A program made the translations under genes and the position numbers. DNA of 64,000 bases, from NCBI GenBank assembly GCA_946902875.1, contig OX336345.1:7409395-7473394 (forward strand), written 5' to 3'. Positions 46,036 to 57,051 of this stretch are shown one piece after another. The stretch comes from Nematopogon swammerdamellus (lineage: Eukaryota > Arthropoda > Insecta > Lepidoptera > Adelidae). The notes beneath the pieces were generated by a model. That model ran no database searches. It saw nothing but the letters and a program-made list of their open reading frames with translations, and was not told where the DNA came from. The stretch's first letter is position 1; each line of letters starts with the position of its first letter.

Positions 46036-46318
46036 ATATATATATAAATATACACATATTTACTTCGAACGATATAGGAATACAGGCCCCAGACCGGTTC
46101 CATGTAATGACGTTAAAGCAAAATAATGCACTCAGCTAAATGAAGGCAACAGAGGACAAAGGGCCCAGTATTAATATTCAGCGGGTCCTCGCAAAGAGGC
46201 GATGTTCAATGGAGCGGCCCGTCTACCTACTCCATTACGGCTTGATTGTTTTGCTAAAGCATATTGTAAAGAATATCCCTACCTACATAATATTATAAGA
46301 GATCCAACGTCTGCCGTC

Positions 46319-46403
46319 TTTATGTATGTACGAGTATGTATGTGTGTGTGCGCGTGCGTTCGTGCGTGCTTGCGTGCGTGCGTGTGTGCGTGCGTGCGTG
46401 CAT
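46319..46403 (+). repeat. TG/CGTG-rich microsatellite
   Basis: Alternating 'gtgtgtgcgcgtgcgt' and 'gtgcgtgcgtgcgtg' runs. The Cys/Val-rich frame 46202-46591 is a by-product. Confidence 0.8.
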
Positions 46404-46469
46404 ACATGTTCGCAAGCATAACTCAAGAACTGTTTAACGTATTCGCTTGCAGTTTTTACCTGTGTAATT

Positions 46470-46690
46470 TTTTTTTATGGAAACTGACACTGTTGGTTAG
46501 ATCACCTACAACATTCGTGATGTCAGCCCATAACACCGGGTTAAGTAGGTGCCATGTCAGTGCTTTCCTTCGATCGTGCCGGCTACACTGAACTGGACGG
46601 AAAAAACAAACTATTTACATAGCCGTTTCGACCGACGTTTCATTCAGTGCGGTGGCACCAACCCGGGCGGGTTGGTACCACGGTTGGTAA
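46470..46690 (-). mobile_element. SINE family 1 copy
   Basis: 'tttatggaaactgacactg', 'acattcgtgatgtcagccc', 'acatagccgtttcgaccg' and 'gtggcaccaacccgggcggg'. Confidence 0.85.
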
Positions 46691-46699
46691 TGAGACATA

Positions 46700-46790
46700 T
46701 ATCCGCTAGGTTACAGGCTATCTATAGCATCACGTCATTATTCATATGAGCCGAGCAATGGGGTGGGAAGTGAACGCAGTCGGAATAATA
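46700..46790. repeat. Dispersed repeat, copy 2 (as 439-530)
   Basis: 'caggctatctatagcatcac', 'gccgagcaatggggtggga' and 'gtgaacgcagtcg' follow the order at 439-530. Confidence 0.5.
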
Positions 46791-47189
46791 TGACTAACTT
46801 ACCGCGAGCGGAGCCGCGGACACAGATTGTTAGATAATAAAATGTTATCTTTACCTTTTCGATTTGCATGAAATTCTATTAACGTCGTGTATCAAAATGG
46901 TAATATTTAATAGTGGCTGGCTGCTTCGCTAGCGTTAAAGTTTGAGCATATTCCTCTATGATATTCCTATTTAAAATTTGATACAACCGTATAAATTTTC
47001 AGGTTAAGAATCACCCCTTGCCACGCAAAGGGATAACGCCGCTAGCGTTCTTGGAACCTTTTGGAGAAATAAATGTGATTTTAATTTAGTTTCAATTGTT
47101 TTATATTTTATAAGCTTGTTATGTTATTTCTTTTGTGAATAATTTTTATGATCCGTAACGATGCAAACTGCCGACGCACCAAATTAGTC

Positions 47190-47480
47190 GATATTGGACA
47201 CCGGGTGGTTAAGCTCAAGTGGCAGTGAGCTGAGCACGTTAGCTGAAGATACGACGACCGTCGTTGGAGTCACCGTGTTCTACACTGGCGACCGTGAACA
47301 GGAAAACGGAGTGTGGGACGACGACATCAAGTACGTCGGCGGAAAGCAGTGGTTCCGTACCGCTGAAGCCTGGGAGGACTGGAGGAAAATTGCAGAGGCG
47401 TATGTCCAGCAGTGGACGAATGCACGCTGACTGACTGTGAAATTGTTTGCAATAAATTGTTTCTATTCTATTCTACATAA
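47190..47480 (+). pseudogene. RTE-type LINE ORF2 C-terminal remnant
   Basis: The tail encodes DDIKYVGGKQWFRTAEAWED and WRKIAEAYVQQWTNAR before the stop at 47428-47430. This matches the R-W-D-D-D-I-x-x-(V/I)-(A/G)-G-x-x-W ending of RTE-like proteins. Upstream, the expected 'vvKLKWQWAeHV' and 'GKRSVGR' are readable only in other frames, so indels have broken it. The 3' part is AATAAA at 47450 and a TTCTA repeat tail. Confidence 0.75.
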
Positions 47481-47491
47481 GATTCATTATC

Positions 47492-47725
47492 GAGTTTTTT
47501 TTATGGAAACTGACACGGTTGGCTACATCACTTACAACATCCGTGATGTCAGCCCATAACACCGGGTGAACTTGGTGCTACGTCAGTGCTTCCCTTCGGT
47601 CGTGCCGGCTACACTGAATTGGACGGAAATTACAAACTATTTACATAGCCGTTTCGGCCGACCTTTCTTTCAGTGCGGTGGTACCAACCCGGGCGGGTTA
47701 AACCCTACCACCTAGTAATTGACTA
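47492..47725 (-). mobile_element. SINE family 1 copy
   Basis: 'tttatggaaactgacacgg', 'aacatccgtgatgtcagccc', 'catagccgtttcggccgacc' and 'gggcgggttaaaccctacc'. It is inserted next to the RTE tail. Confidence 0.85.
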
Positions 47726-48041
47726 AATTTGAAAAAGATTGAAAAAGAGTTATTGACAGTACCTAACTATTTATTAAATTACCTTCTTCGTTTATCACTT
47801 TCCCAGTGGCGGCGCTAGGCGTCGGCGACGTCGGCGAGCGTGGACGGCCTCGCGCCTGAGGGGGTCTCGCAAATATTCGTTTACCCTAGCTAGAGAGAAA
47901 TTCTCATCAAAATATGGTCGCACACTTTGGGCTATTGCTTGTTGGGTTATTTATTTTAATTTGTGATTGTTCATTTAATTTTTGTCAACATATTTTGATC
48001 AGCAATAAAATTCATACTCATACGTCAGTCTCTTTTTTTTT

Positions 48042-48250
48042 ATTCATTTTTTTATGGAAACTGACGCGGTGGATACATCACCTACAACATCCGTGATATC
48101 AGCCCATAACACCGGGTGAATTTGGTGCCACGTCAGCCTTCCCTTGGGTCGTGCCGGCTACACTGAACTGGACGGAAAACACAAACTATTTCCATAGCCG
48201 TTTCGACCGACCTGTCATTCAGTGTGGTGGTACTAACCCGGGCGGGTTAA
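48042..48250 (-). mobile_element. SINE family 1 copy, left member of a head-to-head pair
   Basis: 'tttatggaaactgacgcgg' to 'acccgggcgggttaaa'. With the next copy it forms an inverted pair around about 12-40 bp. Confidence 0.85.
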
Positions 48251-48262
48251 AGGGATATGACT

Positions 48263-48482
48263 CCCTTCTTATATTACTAGGTGGTAGGCTTTAACCCGCC
48301 CGGGTTGGTACCACCGCACTGAATGAAAGGTCCGTCGAAACGGCTATAGCCGGCACGACCGAAGGGAAGCACTGACGTGGCACCAAGTTCATCCGGTGTT
48401 ATGGGCTGACATCACGGATATTGTAGGTGATGTTAAATCGGTTGGCTACAGTAGCCAACCGTGTCAGTTTCCATAAAAAAAA
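48263..48482 (+). mobile_element. SINE family 1 copy, right member of a head-to-head pair
   Basis: From 'actaggtggtaggctttaac' to 'gtcagtttccataaaaaaa'. The piece 'tgtaaatagtttgtgttttc' and its surroundings have been deleted from the middle, and 'ggttggctacagtagccaacc' shows a small inverted duplication near the 3' end. Confidence 0.85.
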
Positions 48483-48924
48483 ATACCCTACCACCTAGTA
48501 ATATATTAATATATCATTCTATTTATCGTTTTCTTTCTGACTGGCCCACGCAAAACCGATGTCGCTGATGTCTACATTTGGTCTAGCACCGCCACTGATT
48601 TCCCTGAATAGAATTGTCAATACTGACATACATTCAACTCAATTCTGTTGCAGGGGAGTATCTGTACACACCTTTCAAATACAAAGCAGCCAGGCTTCTA
48701 AGCGAACTGTCGCCACAATGCACTTTGCACTAACGAGAGCTTCGCCGCAAGCTCGGCGGTGATCTGAATAAAACATTCCAACATTGTCGGTACAGAATCG
48801 TCGGAGAGCTTCACGATTCCTTATTATTTTCCATTATTTCAAAATTATATACATTGCGAGATGTTCACAATTTATCAAGTACTACGGATTTTAATTAATT
48901 TTAATATTCGCTAAAAAGGCAGAG

Positions 48925-49005
48925 TGCTCCATGAAGATGGGCCATACGCTTGGCCCGAAACGTCGAGCCACATAGCTCGGAGTGAAACCGTGAGTAAAGC
49001 TGATT
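48925..49005 (+). repeat. Short palindromic repeat F, copy 2
   Basis: 'gggccatacgcttggccc', 'gaaacgtcgagccacatag' and 'gtgagtaaagctg' are the inverse of 44805-44885. Confidence 0.65.
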
Positions 49006-49009
49006 GATT

Positions 49010-50190
49010 TAAAATAATTCGCAAAAAAAATTTTTTCTCTCATTGTTTTATTAAGACAAGTAGCATTTTGTTGCATCTAATTTGTCCAATATGTTTGTAT
49101 AGAGTCTAGGTAATTAGATCATTTGGGTTTTAGAGATCCAATCAATTCTGGCTATTTATAGATACAGTTGAAATTACAAAAATAAAAATATTATCACGTA
49201 ACCGACGATAATTTGAAATACCTAACTTTATTAAATAAACTATACTATACAAATATTTAAAAAATACAATTTTTTTCACTTATGTATACTCAATAATGTG
49301 CTCACTAAATTGGTGGTCAAAAATAGTGCTTATAAAATTATTCATTCAAAATAGTATCAAATTAACTACAAATACATTTTCTAGTTATTATCATAAGTTA
49401 TTTCTGTTATTTTGAATAAATATATACCACATCATTAATTTGAAAAAATAAAAATAATTGAAATTTAACATAATGTAATTATACGAGTATAATGCGATGA
49501 TACCTAGTATGCGATGATCGGTTTGCAAATTATTTTTTGGTAATTTTATGCGTTCTTCCTATAATTTGATCAACATTTCAAAATATTTTGTTTGCACAAT
49601 TCTTTATTCAAGAAAATATTAAAAAGTAATACAAATAACTAAAGAATTAAAACCTACCTACCAAACATTAAAATAACCACTTTATTGAAAACATTTATTC
49701 AGTTCGTATGGGCAATTGGTCATATCCTTACCTTAGTAATATATAAAACTCAATTACCAAAATGACCGCTTTGAATAAATACCTACCTATTCAACAAAAT
49801 AACTCAATGTGCAATATACTAATTTAAAAGATTTATTCAGTCGTCACAGCGACAAGGCAGCCCCTATAATGCTAGTTAACCAAAAATAAAAGCATTAAGT
49901 AAGTTCAAAGCGTTCAAAACGATAGAATTGGCCTAAACTAATCGTCTAGCTAGAACGTTGATGCAAAGACGAAATAACAAATAATTGGGCGGTATAAGGA
50001 TGTAACATAGACCTTTCATCAGGTCATTCCCTAGGTCATTTGGAACAAAAAATCTAGATATTATTTTTCTCTCAAATTACTTTTTACATATTAATAAAAA
50101 AAATATATATCCATAAGTCATTTTCGTTAAACATGCTGGTGAAAGGTCCAAAGCTTTACAATGTATGACAAAAGCAGTTCCATCCTTTTG
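49010..50190. other. No gene recognised, strongly AT-rich
   Basis: Long AT-rich DNA without open frames or repeat partners. Confidence 0.5.
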
Positions 50191-50204
50191 GATTCTTTGG
50201 TCAA

Positions 50205-50495
50205 GTGTGTTTCCGTCACGATAATCCTTCGGCATCGCCAACTGGATCCGGCCTCAGCCAGGGGTCCGTAAGGGGGCCTTTCATATTGAGATTGCTGATA
50301 AAGAGAGCGCCTAGGGCTAAAAGGATTAGGGAGAGAGGGATGGACTGTATTGTCACACGCCTGCTCGCCGCTTTCAGTCGGAAATTATACTTTGCCGGAG
50401 GCGACAGTTGTTCTGGATCGCTCCCCTCGATTCGGCTAATCATTTGTGCAGTGGACAGTTTTATTCCACGCGGAATAAGCGACAGTCACTGTTGA
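50205..50495. other. GC-richer island open on both strands, unrecognised
   Basis: Plus frame 50205-50495 (96 codons) and minus frame 50216-50443 (75 codons, with a hydrophobic IPLSLILLALGALFI segment) overlap in an island that contrasts with AT-rich flanks. I recognise neither product. It may be an exon, or a fragment of the same retroelement as the next feature. Confidence 0.3.
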
Positions 50496-50799
50496 AATTC
50501 CTTTGCATGTGCAAGTGCCAATTAAGTTTTTTAGCCAAATGTCTTACTTAATTTCCTTGAATTTGAATTTGAATTGATTTGAACTAATATAATTGAATAT
50601 AATATAATACTACTATTTTGTTGAATATAATACTAATACTAGATAGAATCCATAGATAATATCTAGTAATACAAGCATATTAGAAAGGACGCCGGTCTAT
50701 CATATCATGATAGGTATAGGTCTGGGATGCGATAATCTAACGAGCGCCAATGAGTTTTTCGAATGTTCAAAAAATATAAATTAACTTAAAACGTCTAAA

Positions 50800-51290
50800 T
50801 CAACAAAGTGGTTCTTTGCTTCGAAATTCCCTGCTAAACAACATCATAAAAAGGGTTCTGTACTCCGTAAACCTCTTGAACATCTTAGAGCCGATGGCGC
50901 TCAGCAGGGCTGACGCGAAACGTCCAGACAGGATAACCTTGATCCCTTGGTCCAAAGGTCAGGCTCACCTGTGGGGTGCCACCTGGGTGGACACTTGGGC
51001 CCCTTCGCATGTGACTCGCACCGCCCACACCTCTGGTACTGCTGCCGAGACCACCGCGAGCCTTAAACACCCAAAGTACTCGGTAGTGAAGACAGCATCG
51101 CTTCTCTAGGCTCTTAGTGGACGAAGCGAAAACGTTAGTCAGTAGAGTAGAATACCTCCTAAACGATGTCTCCGGTGATCGTCGCTCCAGTGGATGCCTC
51201 AGGCAGCTATGGCTATCCGGCGCGGGAACATACCTGGGGTAATGGAATCAGTAGCCTCTAGGAGGACAGAATGGATGAGGTATTTCTTTT
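50800..51290 (+). pseudogene. Remnant of an invertebrate retroelement-associated nuclease-like ORF
   Basis: The frame 50816-51109 reads NNIIKRVLYSV, then EPMALSRADAKRPDRITLIP followed by W. Further on are WVDTWAPSHVTRT and AETTASLKHPKYS, and in other frames NDVSGDRRS and AIRRGNIPGVMESVA. I recall a very widespread invertebrate ORF with LEP.GL.R.DGKRPDGMTLIPW, (L/V)WD.T..DTLAPS and AGSAAE...LK..KY. Its PD...D pattern looks like a restriction-like nuclease, and it is usually found in mobile elements. Here the key D/G residues are altered (PDR for PDG, WGAT for WDAT) and the frame is broken. Family assignment is tentative. Confidence 0.5.
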
Positions 51291-51299
51291 ATAGGTAGT

Positions 51300-53430
51300 G
51301 TTTTTTTAGGACAACCAACACGCGAGTGCCCAAAAGTTCAAAAGAAGATCAGACACAGCCAGTTACACCACTGCTCGCGTAACCACGCTCAGAGAGGAAC
51401 CATTTGCAGATTTCTGAAATGGTATAATCCAACGCAATACGAAACGCTAAAGTGTACGCATCAGCAGCGGTGAATAACAGTGAACGTTCGCCAACAGATT
51501 TCTTTGGTTAGTTTGAATCTATTGACCGAAATGAAACCGAATTCTCAAAACCTATTAGGAGAATATCAAATTTACTGATTATTAATTTGCCTCAACCATA
51601 ATAGCTGCCTTTGGTCGGAACGAGACGGTTCCCAAGGCTCCGCGCAAATCACAATTGAATGTGGTTCCGCCGAACCGCCGCTGCACTGTGTTCCGTCTTA
51701 ACACAACTAGTCCGACAGTAATTTACGGTACAGCTTTTTTGCACCTCGAACGGGTAATGGTAGAAGTTTTAAGTTCGGAATAAATAATATGGTTTTGCAG
51801 AAATAGTCTAGATGTTAATTTGACATAAACAATGCTCGTTGGTCCTGGTCTTATATAACAGTATATATTTCTAAATTTTTGAACATGAAACACCTAAACG
51901 TTTTTATGAAAATACATTTAGATAAATATACCCTAAGACAACATACCTCAATATTATAATGACCATAATGCCAAGACAGACTTAAACCTCACTTTTGAAT
52001 GACTTAGTAGTATTTATTGCAAATTAGATAGATGCAGTAAATGCAGTATATACATATAAATTTGACAGCAGGCTGCTAATTAACATGTATGGAAATGTTA
52101 GATCTGATGACGCTTGCAATCTTTTTGGAATAGTTTACGGTTATTATGAAAGGCGGACAGTGTCATGAGCACGTTCCCGACAGCGACTGTCATTGACGAG
52201 GTTTTTGGTATCTAGCCACTCCCGACGAGGTGCTCGCGTCGCTCCTGCGGACGTTTCTCGTACTTATCAAATCAAATCAAATCTATTAATTCTGATTCCC
52301 AAGTTATTATTATACTCTATGCCACTTAATGTGTAGTATGGGCAGACTTATTGCCTTAGGAAATTTCTTGCATAAGCATGAAACAGCTGGTCCGCACGTA
52401 ATTACTTTTATTTTTCAAATCAGATAATTTGTCCAAGCTGTTATGTCTGGCTGGATGCAACACAGTGCTCCGCCGCGCCGCCCCGAGATATTTGCTCGAA
52501 CTGAGATAGACGCCCCGTCAAACTTTGCCATCAAACAATTTGTAAGTGCCGCCCGACCACCTACGAAATTATTGAAATGGTCGCAGGAGCTTAGGGTGAA
52601 CTCAAGATGTGTGGATTTGTTGAGAAAATTGTGTTAATATTTAATTCATCGCTGTAGCACTTTGATTGAAATCGCCTTTACCCTACCTAAAATGTGTTCA
52701 ACCGAATATCTAATTAGACCCAGTGATAAAGTAGGAAGTTAAAGTAGGTTATGTACGCCGGGGATAAAGCTGTCCGAATTGCTACCACGACCGACACTGA
52801 GTGGCTAACTTCAGTAGAAACGGCTAGGAAGAAATAATCAGTGAATTATAATTATACCAAAGATTTGCATCTTTGAGTTATACACATCATTGTAGCCGCC
52901 ACGATTAAACAGAAGCACAGGCATGGTACCTAGATTCAACAGGAATAGATTGACGTCACTGGTGAAGCTAGCCATATCATGTTATATAGAAAAATACTAA
53001 TCAATAAATCGTAATAAATTTATTGTTAAATCCATTGTTTAATATTAAATGGCCGATGTCTTGCCCTGTGTACGCGAAGTATGACGATTGGCAACAGGGT
53101 TAATAATACGCGAGGGTAGAGTAGAGAGAGACGGAGGGTTACCGAAGAGGGTTGCGGAACATAAACCTCCTCAGGGCGTAGGACTCAACGTCATTGTTTG
53201 CGCTAGAGGCATGGATTAAGTTGTAATCTTGAAGGAAATATGACAAATTATATGTTGTATTCCCTGCTATTATTTTCTGTCTGTCTGCAACGGGTAAACT
53301 CGAAAACGTTTTGAACGATTTGCACGCCGTTTTTGAGGAATGAGGTAACATACATACATGTGTTGTGTACATATACAGGTTGTTCGGCACATCGACCGAC
53401 AAAATTTGTTTGTAGGTAAGTGGGGTCATT
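51300..53430. other. No gene recognised; one eroded SINE inside
   Basis: Mixed AT-rich DNA. Around 52890-53010, 'gaagcacaggcatggtacc' and 'gattgacgtcac' suggest a heavily eroded SINE family 1 copy. The rest has no partner. Confidence 0.4.
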
Positions 53431-53437
53431 TTCAACG

Positions 53438-55072
53438 TTTTGACCCATGATACCTTTTGTCAGATGTCACGTGGTCACAGAATAGAAAAGAGTACTCCGT
53501 ACAGAAGCTGCTCTGTACAAACACTCACAAAGAAATAGCTACTCTGCGACGACGCGATAAAGTACAAATTGACTCGCACAGAGCTGCATGCCTAAACACG
53601 ATAACTGCCTACATTTCGCTTCTCTTTCTGTCGTGTAACTCTATCTCGAAAGCGCGTCGTTCAGCGCGTCTAAGGGCTGTGTCTTTGTGCTGTCTTATTG
53701 TGAGGAATAAAATGAAGATGATACCTACCAACTTTTATCGTTCTAGCTACCAACGATACGATATTTAGGTACGGCAAATTCATGCGAACAAATTCATGCA
53801 TGCGTTAGCGTCACAATTAGTTTCTCACATCGAAGCGTGCATTGCGTGCAACCTTCCAGTGATAGTTTTGTTTGATCAATAAATTTAATGATCAATGATC
53901 ATCTACAATGTACCTATTATCCTTATACAAATTAGGCCATACATACCACGCTGTTCGGCGTCATCTAACTAATGTTATTGGCAATATGATATTATTTTTA
54001 AATCTATGACCTCCTACTAATATGAATAAATAAATTACTAGAAATAAATCAAAATGCTACTAAACAAAACACTTACCTTTCTTCGTCTCTCGGCAATGAA
54101 AAAAAAGACAAGTTTTCATTTGTCTTTTGACTTTTGCACCCGTCCACTGCACAATAATTACGTGATTTCGACATTTTCTAAATTCGAAAGCGCCACGCGC
54201 CCGGTCTGGCTGGATAGCAGCAGCCCACTGTTAATTGTAGATTAGTCGGTACGCCAAGCGGTAGGCATTTAACTCGCGACCTTGAGCGAGTGACGAAGGC
54301 CTGACGTGGTATCGAGATACAATTTTTTTACTTTATTTTTGAAAATTACCAAAATCACAGCTATAAACCCTTGTAACTTTTTTCTTTATGATTGTATCAG
54401 CACGAAATATTGAATTTTACGATGTATCCTTGTTCTAGAAAAAATATTATTTGATGAAGGCAATACCATGAAAAGGTTTTATGACCTCCCAAAGTCCCGA
54501 GAACGAGTAAAAATGTGACAGAATCTTAATTTCTTAATTCATTAAAAAAAAAAAACTAACAGCAATTGAGTGCTTCATTTTCTTTTAAAAAGTTCACTAA
54601 TTTACGCCCTTTCCAAGGATATAGCACATGTCATACAAATAATTCACTATGTGGTCAAAATTAGGCACAGAGACAGTACAGAACGACAACACGGACGGTA
54701 ATCGGTGGTCGCTTCCCTTAATGAGAGCGTTTGCGGGAGCATTTTCAAATTTAGAACATGTACGGTCGCGCGGGCACTCTTGCAAATTATCCCCAATTTT
54801 GTCGTTCTGTTCTGTCTCTGTGTCTAATTTTGGCCACATAGTCAATTATTTGTATGACATGTGGTATACCGTTGGAAAGGGCGTAAACTAGCTTTTTAAA
54901 ATGAAATAAACCTATAAATTTCTGTCAGTTTTTTTTAAATGTTCTTATAAAATCATAAACAAAAAAGGTACAAGGGTTTAAAGCTGGGATTTTGGTAATT
55001 TTCAAAAATAAAGAAAAAAAATCGTATCTCGATACCACGTGACATCTGACAAAAGGTATCATGGGTCAAGAC
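53438..55072. mobile_element. Long-terminal-inverted-repeat element, interrupted
   Basis: The outer ends are inverted copies of about 36 bp starting TTGACCCATGATACC (53438-53475 and 55036-55072). Past the inserted 828-bp element, pairing resumes ('tatcgagatac', 'gaaaattaccaaaatc', 'tttacgccctttcc', 'acacagagacag') and continues to about 54690 and 54800, leaving about 110 bp unpaired. The left arm has about 170 bp absent from the right. No target duplication is visible, so the superfamily is unknown. The two 80-codon frames at 54597-54891 are mirror by-products of the arms. Confidence 0.65.
53476..54303 (+). mobile_element. 828-bp DNA element with 7-bp target duplication
   Basis: It begins CACAGAATAG and ends GAAGGCCTG, flanked by perfect ACGTGGT duplications (53469-53475 and 54304-54310). 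Removing it plus one duplication restores the inverted repeat of the host element. The ends match those of the 290-bp elements at 2012-5657 and 29918-30207, but the interior is different. It has no transposase frame; the 103-codon plus frame at 53457-53768 crosses the left end and is not recognised. Confidence 0.8.
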
Positions 55073-55079
55073 CACTGGC

Positions 55080-55600
55080 GGCTGGTTCTAAAGTGCGCTC
55101 GTGCGCCGCACTACCATACCACGAGAAGTCTTCACTTCACTCAAAATAAATAATATCTTACAACATACCTCCATTAAAACCATAATGATCGTACTCCAAA
55201 TAAACACGAATGTGAATTAGACCTTATTTTATAGATCACAAGGCACTTTTTAGCGTTTAAACGCGCGCCCCGTGGGGAATCGAGTAACGCACGCGGGTCC
55301 CCATACTGAATGTATGGGGATCGGCAAAACACCGCTGGCGCGTGAGACAAAAGATACTTCATAGAAACAGTATGGGCCGAAATGGAGTCCTGCGTGCGGC
55401 GCACGAGCGCCACACAAGGACGCTATAACGTGAATAGCCGCGCGTGTGACACGTCGCGAGCGATTCATTTTGCATGAGTCCGTCTGCCTAGCTATAGTCA
55501 GCGCGTTGTCATGTTAGCGCGCGAATATTTAAATTGAGATATGTTTAGGTTTTGTGCTTTCTGTCACGTGATACTGGAATTAAGTGGTGCCGATATTTGC
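55080..55600. other. No gene recognised
   Basis: GC-richer than its neighbours, with a CG-rich stretch at 55255-55470. The minus frames there share no motif I know. Confidence 0.4.
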
Positions 55601-55602
55601 CT

Positions 55603-55672
55603 AAGCGTTGGTTAAAGGTAAGTCTTTACAATCAGGTGATCCCGGGTTCAATTCCTACTTTTGAAATGCTTT
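55603..55672 (+). repeat. tRNA-like segment, possible SINE head
   Basis: 'ggttcaattcc' near 55645 is one base from a B box, with 'ttggttaaaggtaag' about 40 bp upstream as a poor A box. The fold is not a convincing tRNA. It may be the head of another SINE. Confidence 0.3.
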
Positions 55673-55964
55673 TATTTTTAAATATTTTTTTAAGTATTTT
55701 TGGGACATTACTGCTGTTTTCTTTTTGAAAGCTGCAGTTAGTGTTGTGGTCTATGGGTGTGTTCATAAAGGTACTAAAAGAGCTTGGAGGAGTGGAGAGA
55801 GGAGTGCAGAGCTTACTGATAGAAGTCGGCGGAGAGGTGATGAAGTAAGCGGGGGCGTGGATTCAGTGCTGAGAACCTAACGAATTTGACAGCTCGAAGT
55901 GCACAGTTAAAAAATTGGGTTATAAGTAGTTGCCGGATTGTTTTAAGATTTCTTGAGCATAATA

Positions 55965-56215
55965 TTTTTTATGTAAGCTGACATAGTTGGCTACATCACC
56001 TTACTACACCAGTGCAGTGATGTCAGCCCATGTGAACTAGGTGCCATATCAGTGCTTTTCATAGGTTGTGTAACACTGAACTAGAACTATTTACATCTAG
56101 CCGCTTCGACCGACCTTTAATTCAGCACTGCATAAAGTAACGTGACGGGACTTAGAGATTTACGTAAAATCCAAAGCACGGTCAGCTTCAACGGTCGAAC
56201 GGTCACCCATCCAAG
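55965..56215 (-). mobile_element. SINE family 1 copy, diverged, with part of the head
   Basis: 'taagctgacatagttggcta', 'gatgtcagcccatgtgaac' and 'gccgcttcgaccgacc', then 'gggacttagagatttacg' and 'ggtcgaacggtcaccc', which parallel the head at 20590-20650. Confidence 0.7.
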
Positions 56216-56271
56216 TGATATATTGTATTCATTGTTCGTGACACTGTCCACAACTGCCTCTACAAGAATAG

Positions 56272-56613
56272 AATAGAATAGAATGGAAATACTTTATTGC
56301 ACACAATTGAAGGAAGAACAGTACCGCCCGGGTTGGTACCACCGAACTTGATGAAACGTCGGTCGAAGTGGCTATGTAAATAGTTTGTGGAAAACACCCA
56401 GTTCAGTGTAGCCGGCACGACCGAAGGGAAGCACTGACCTGGCCTGGCACCATGTTCACCCGGTGTTATGGGCTGACATTACGGATGATGTAGGTGATGT
56501 AGGTAGACAACCGTGTCAGTTTCCTTAAAAAAAACAGTACACGACAAGAAACAAGAAATACAGGTGTGCGCAAAGGCGGACTTATCTCTGCCAGTGATTT
56601 CTTCCAGTGAACC
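56272..56613 (-). mobile_element. LINE 3' end hosting a SINE and the LTR element
   Basis: On the minus strand it reads 'gcagagataagtccgccttt', 'gtgcaataaagtatttcc' and a TTCTA repeat tail. It is interrupted by SINE family 1 (56325-56532) and cut at 56613 by the LTR element; the host resumes at 62511. Confidence 0.65.
56325..56532 (+). mobile_element. SINE family 1 copy with 8-bp target duplication
   Basis: The 208-bp insertion starts 'cgcccgggttggtaccacc' and ends in an A-run. It is flanked by exact AACAGTAC (56317-56324 and 56533-56540). This proves retroposition of a 5'-truncated, A-tailed copy and fixes the 3' end of the family. Confidence 0.9.
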
Positions 56614-56924
56614 TGTGGCGGTGACTCATTGGGCACATTACACATTTCATGACAGTGCAGCAAGGTGGGGCACTTTCCCCCACGCGCCCGCGGACTTACG
56701 TGCCCTACTAGTACCACCACGTCGCCCCAGCTCCTCAGTCTTCGGCTAAGCAACTTAACGTGTATACATGCACTGCGCCTGAGCATCCGGCTCGCGCTTA
56801 CGTTGTACTCGTGGGCAATATAAAGTATTAACCTAAACTGTTGCGTTTACTTTAGCGCCCACACACCGAGACTCAAGTTAAGTGGACACGGTCATATATT
56901 ACTTATATCACTCTAACACTTACA
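56614..56924 (+). repeat. 5' LTR
   Basis: 311 bp, starting TGTGGCGG and ending CTTACA. A TATA-like AATATAAAG lies at 56817-56825, so transcription would begin shortly after. The minus-strand frame crossing it (56466-56786) is incidental and recurs in the 3' LTR. Confidence 0.93.
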
Positions 56925-57009
56925 TTGGTGACCCCGAAAAACAGTGAACACCTAAGGCGGGCGGTTACATTGGTGACCCCGAAAAACAGTGAACACCTAG
57001 GGCGGGCGG
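56920..57009 (+). repeat. Tandem 45-bp duplication carrying the primer-binding site
   Basis: The unit (56920-56964 and 56965-57009, one mismatch) contains the last five LTR bases TTACA, then TTGGTGACCCCGA and 'ggcgggcgg'. TGGTGACCCCGA is complementary to the 3' end of tRNA-Trp over 12 bases. Two primer sites therefore lie in tandem, the first correctly adjacent to the LTR. Confidence 0.85.
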
Positions 57010-57051
57010 ATAATTTTGAACACTCGGACAGTTAAAATCATAAAGTGAACT

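Noticed and set aside
46202..46591. 129-codon Cys/Val/Arg-rich frame
   Set aside because: It reads through the TG-rich microsatellite and into a SINE.
53457..53768. 103-codon frame at the start of the 828-bp element as a transposase
   Set aside because: It begins outside the element, crosses the target duplication and contains no transposase motif.
56466..56786. Minus-strand frame with MLRRSACIHVKLLSRRLRSW, repeated at 62082-62372
   Set aside because: It is identical only because it lies in the two LTRs, and it has no known domain.
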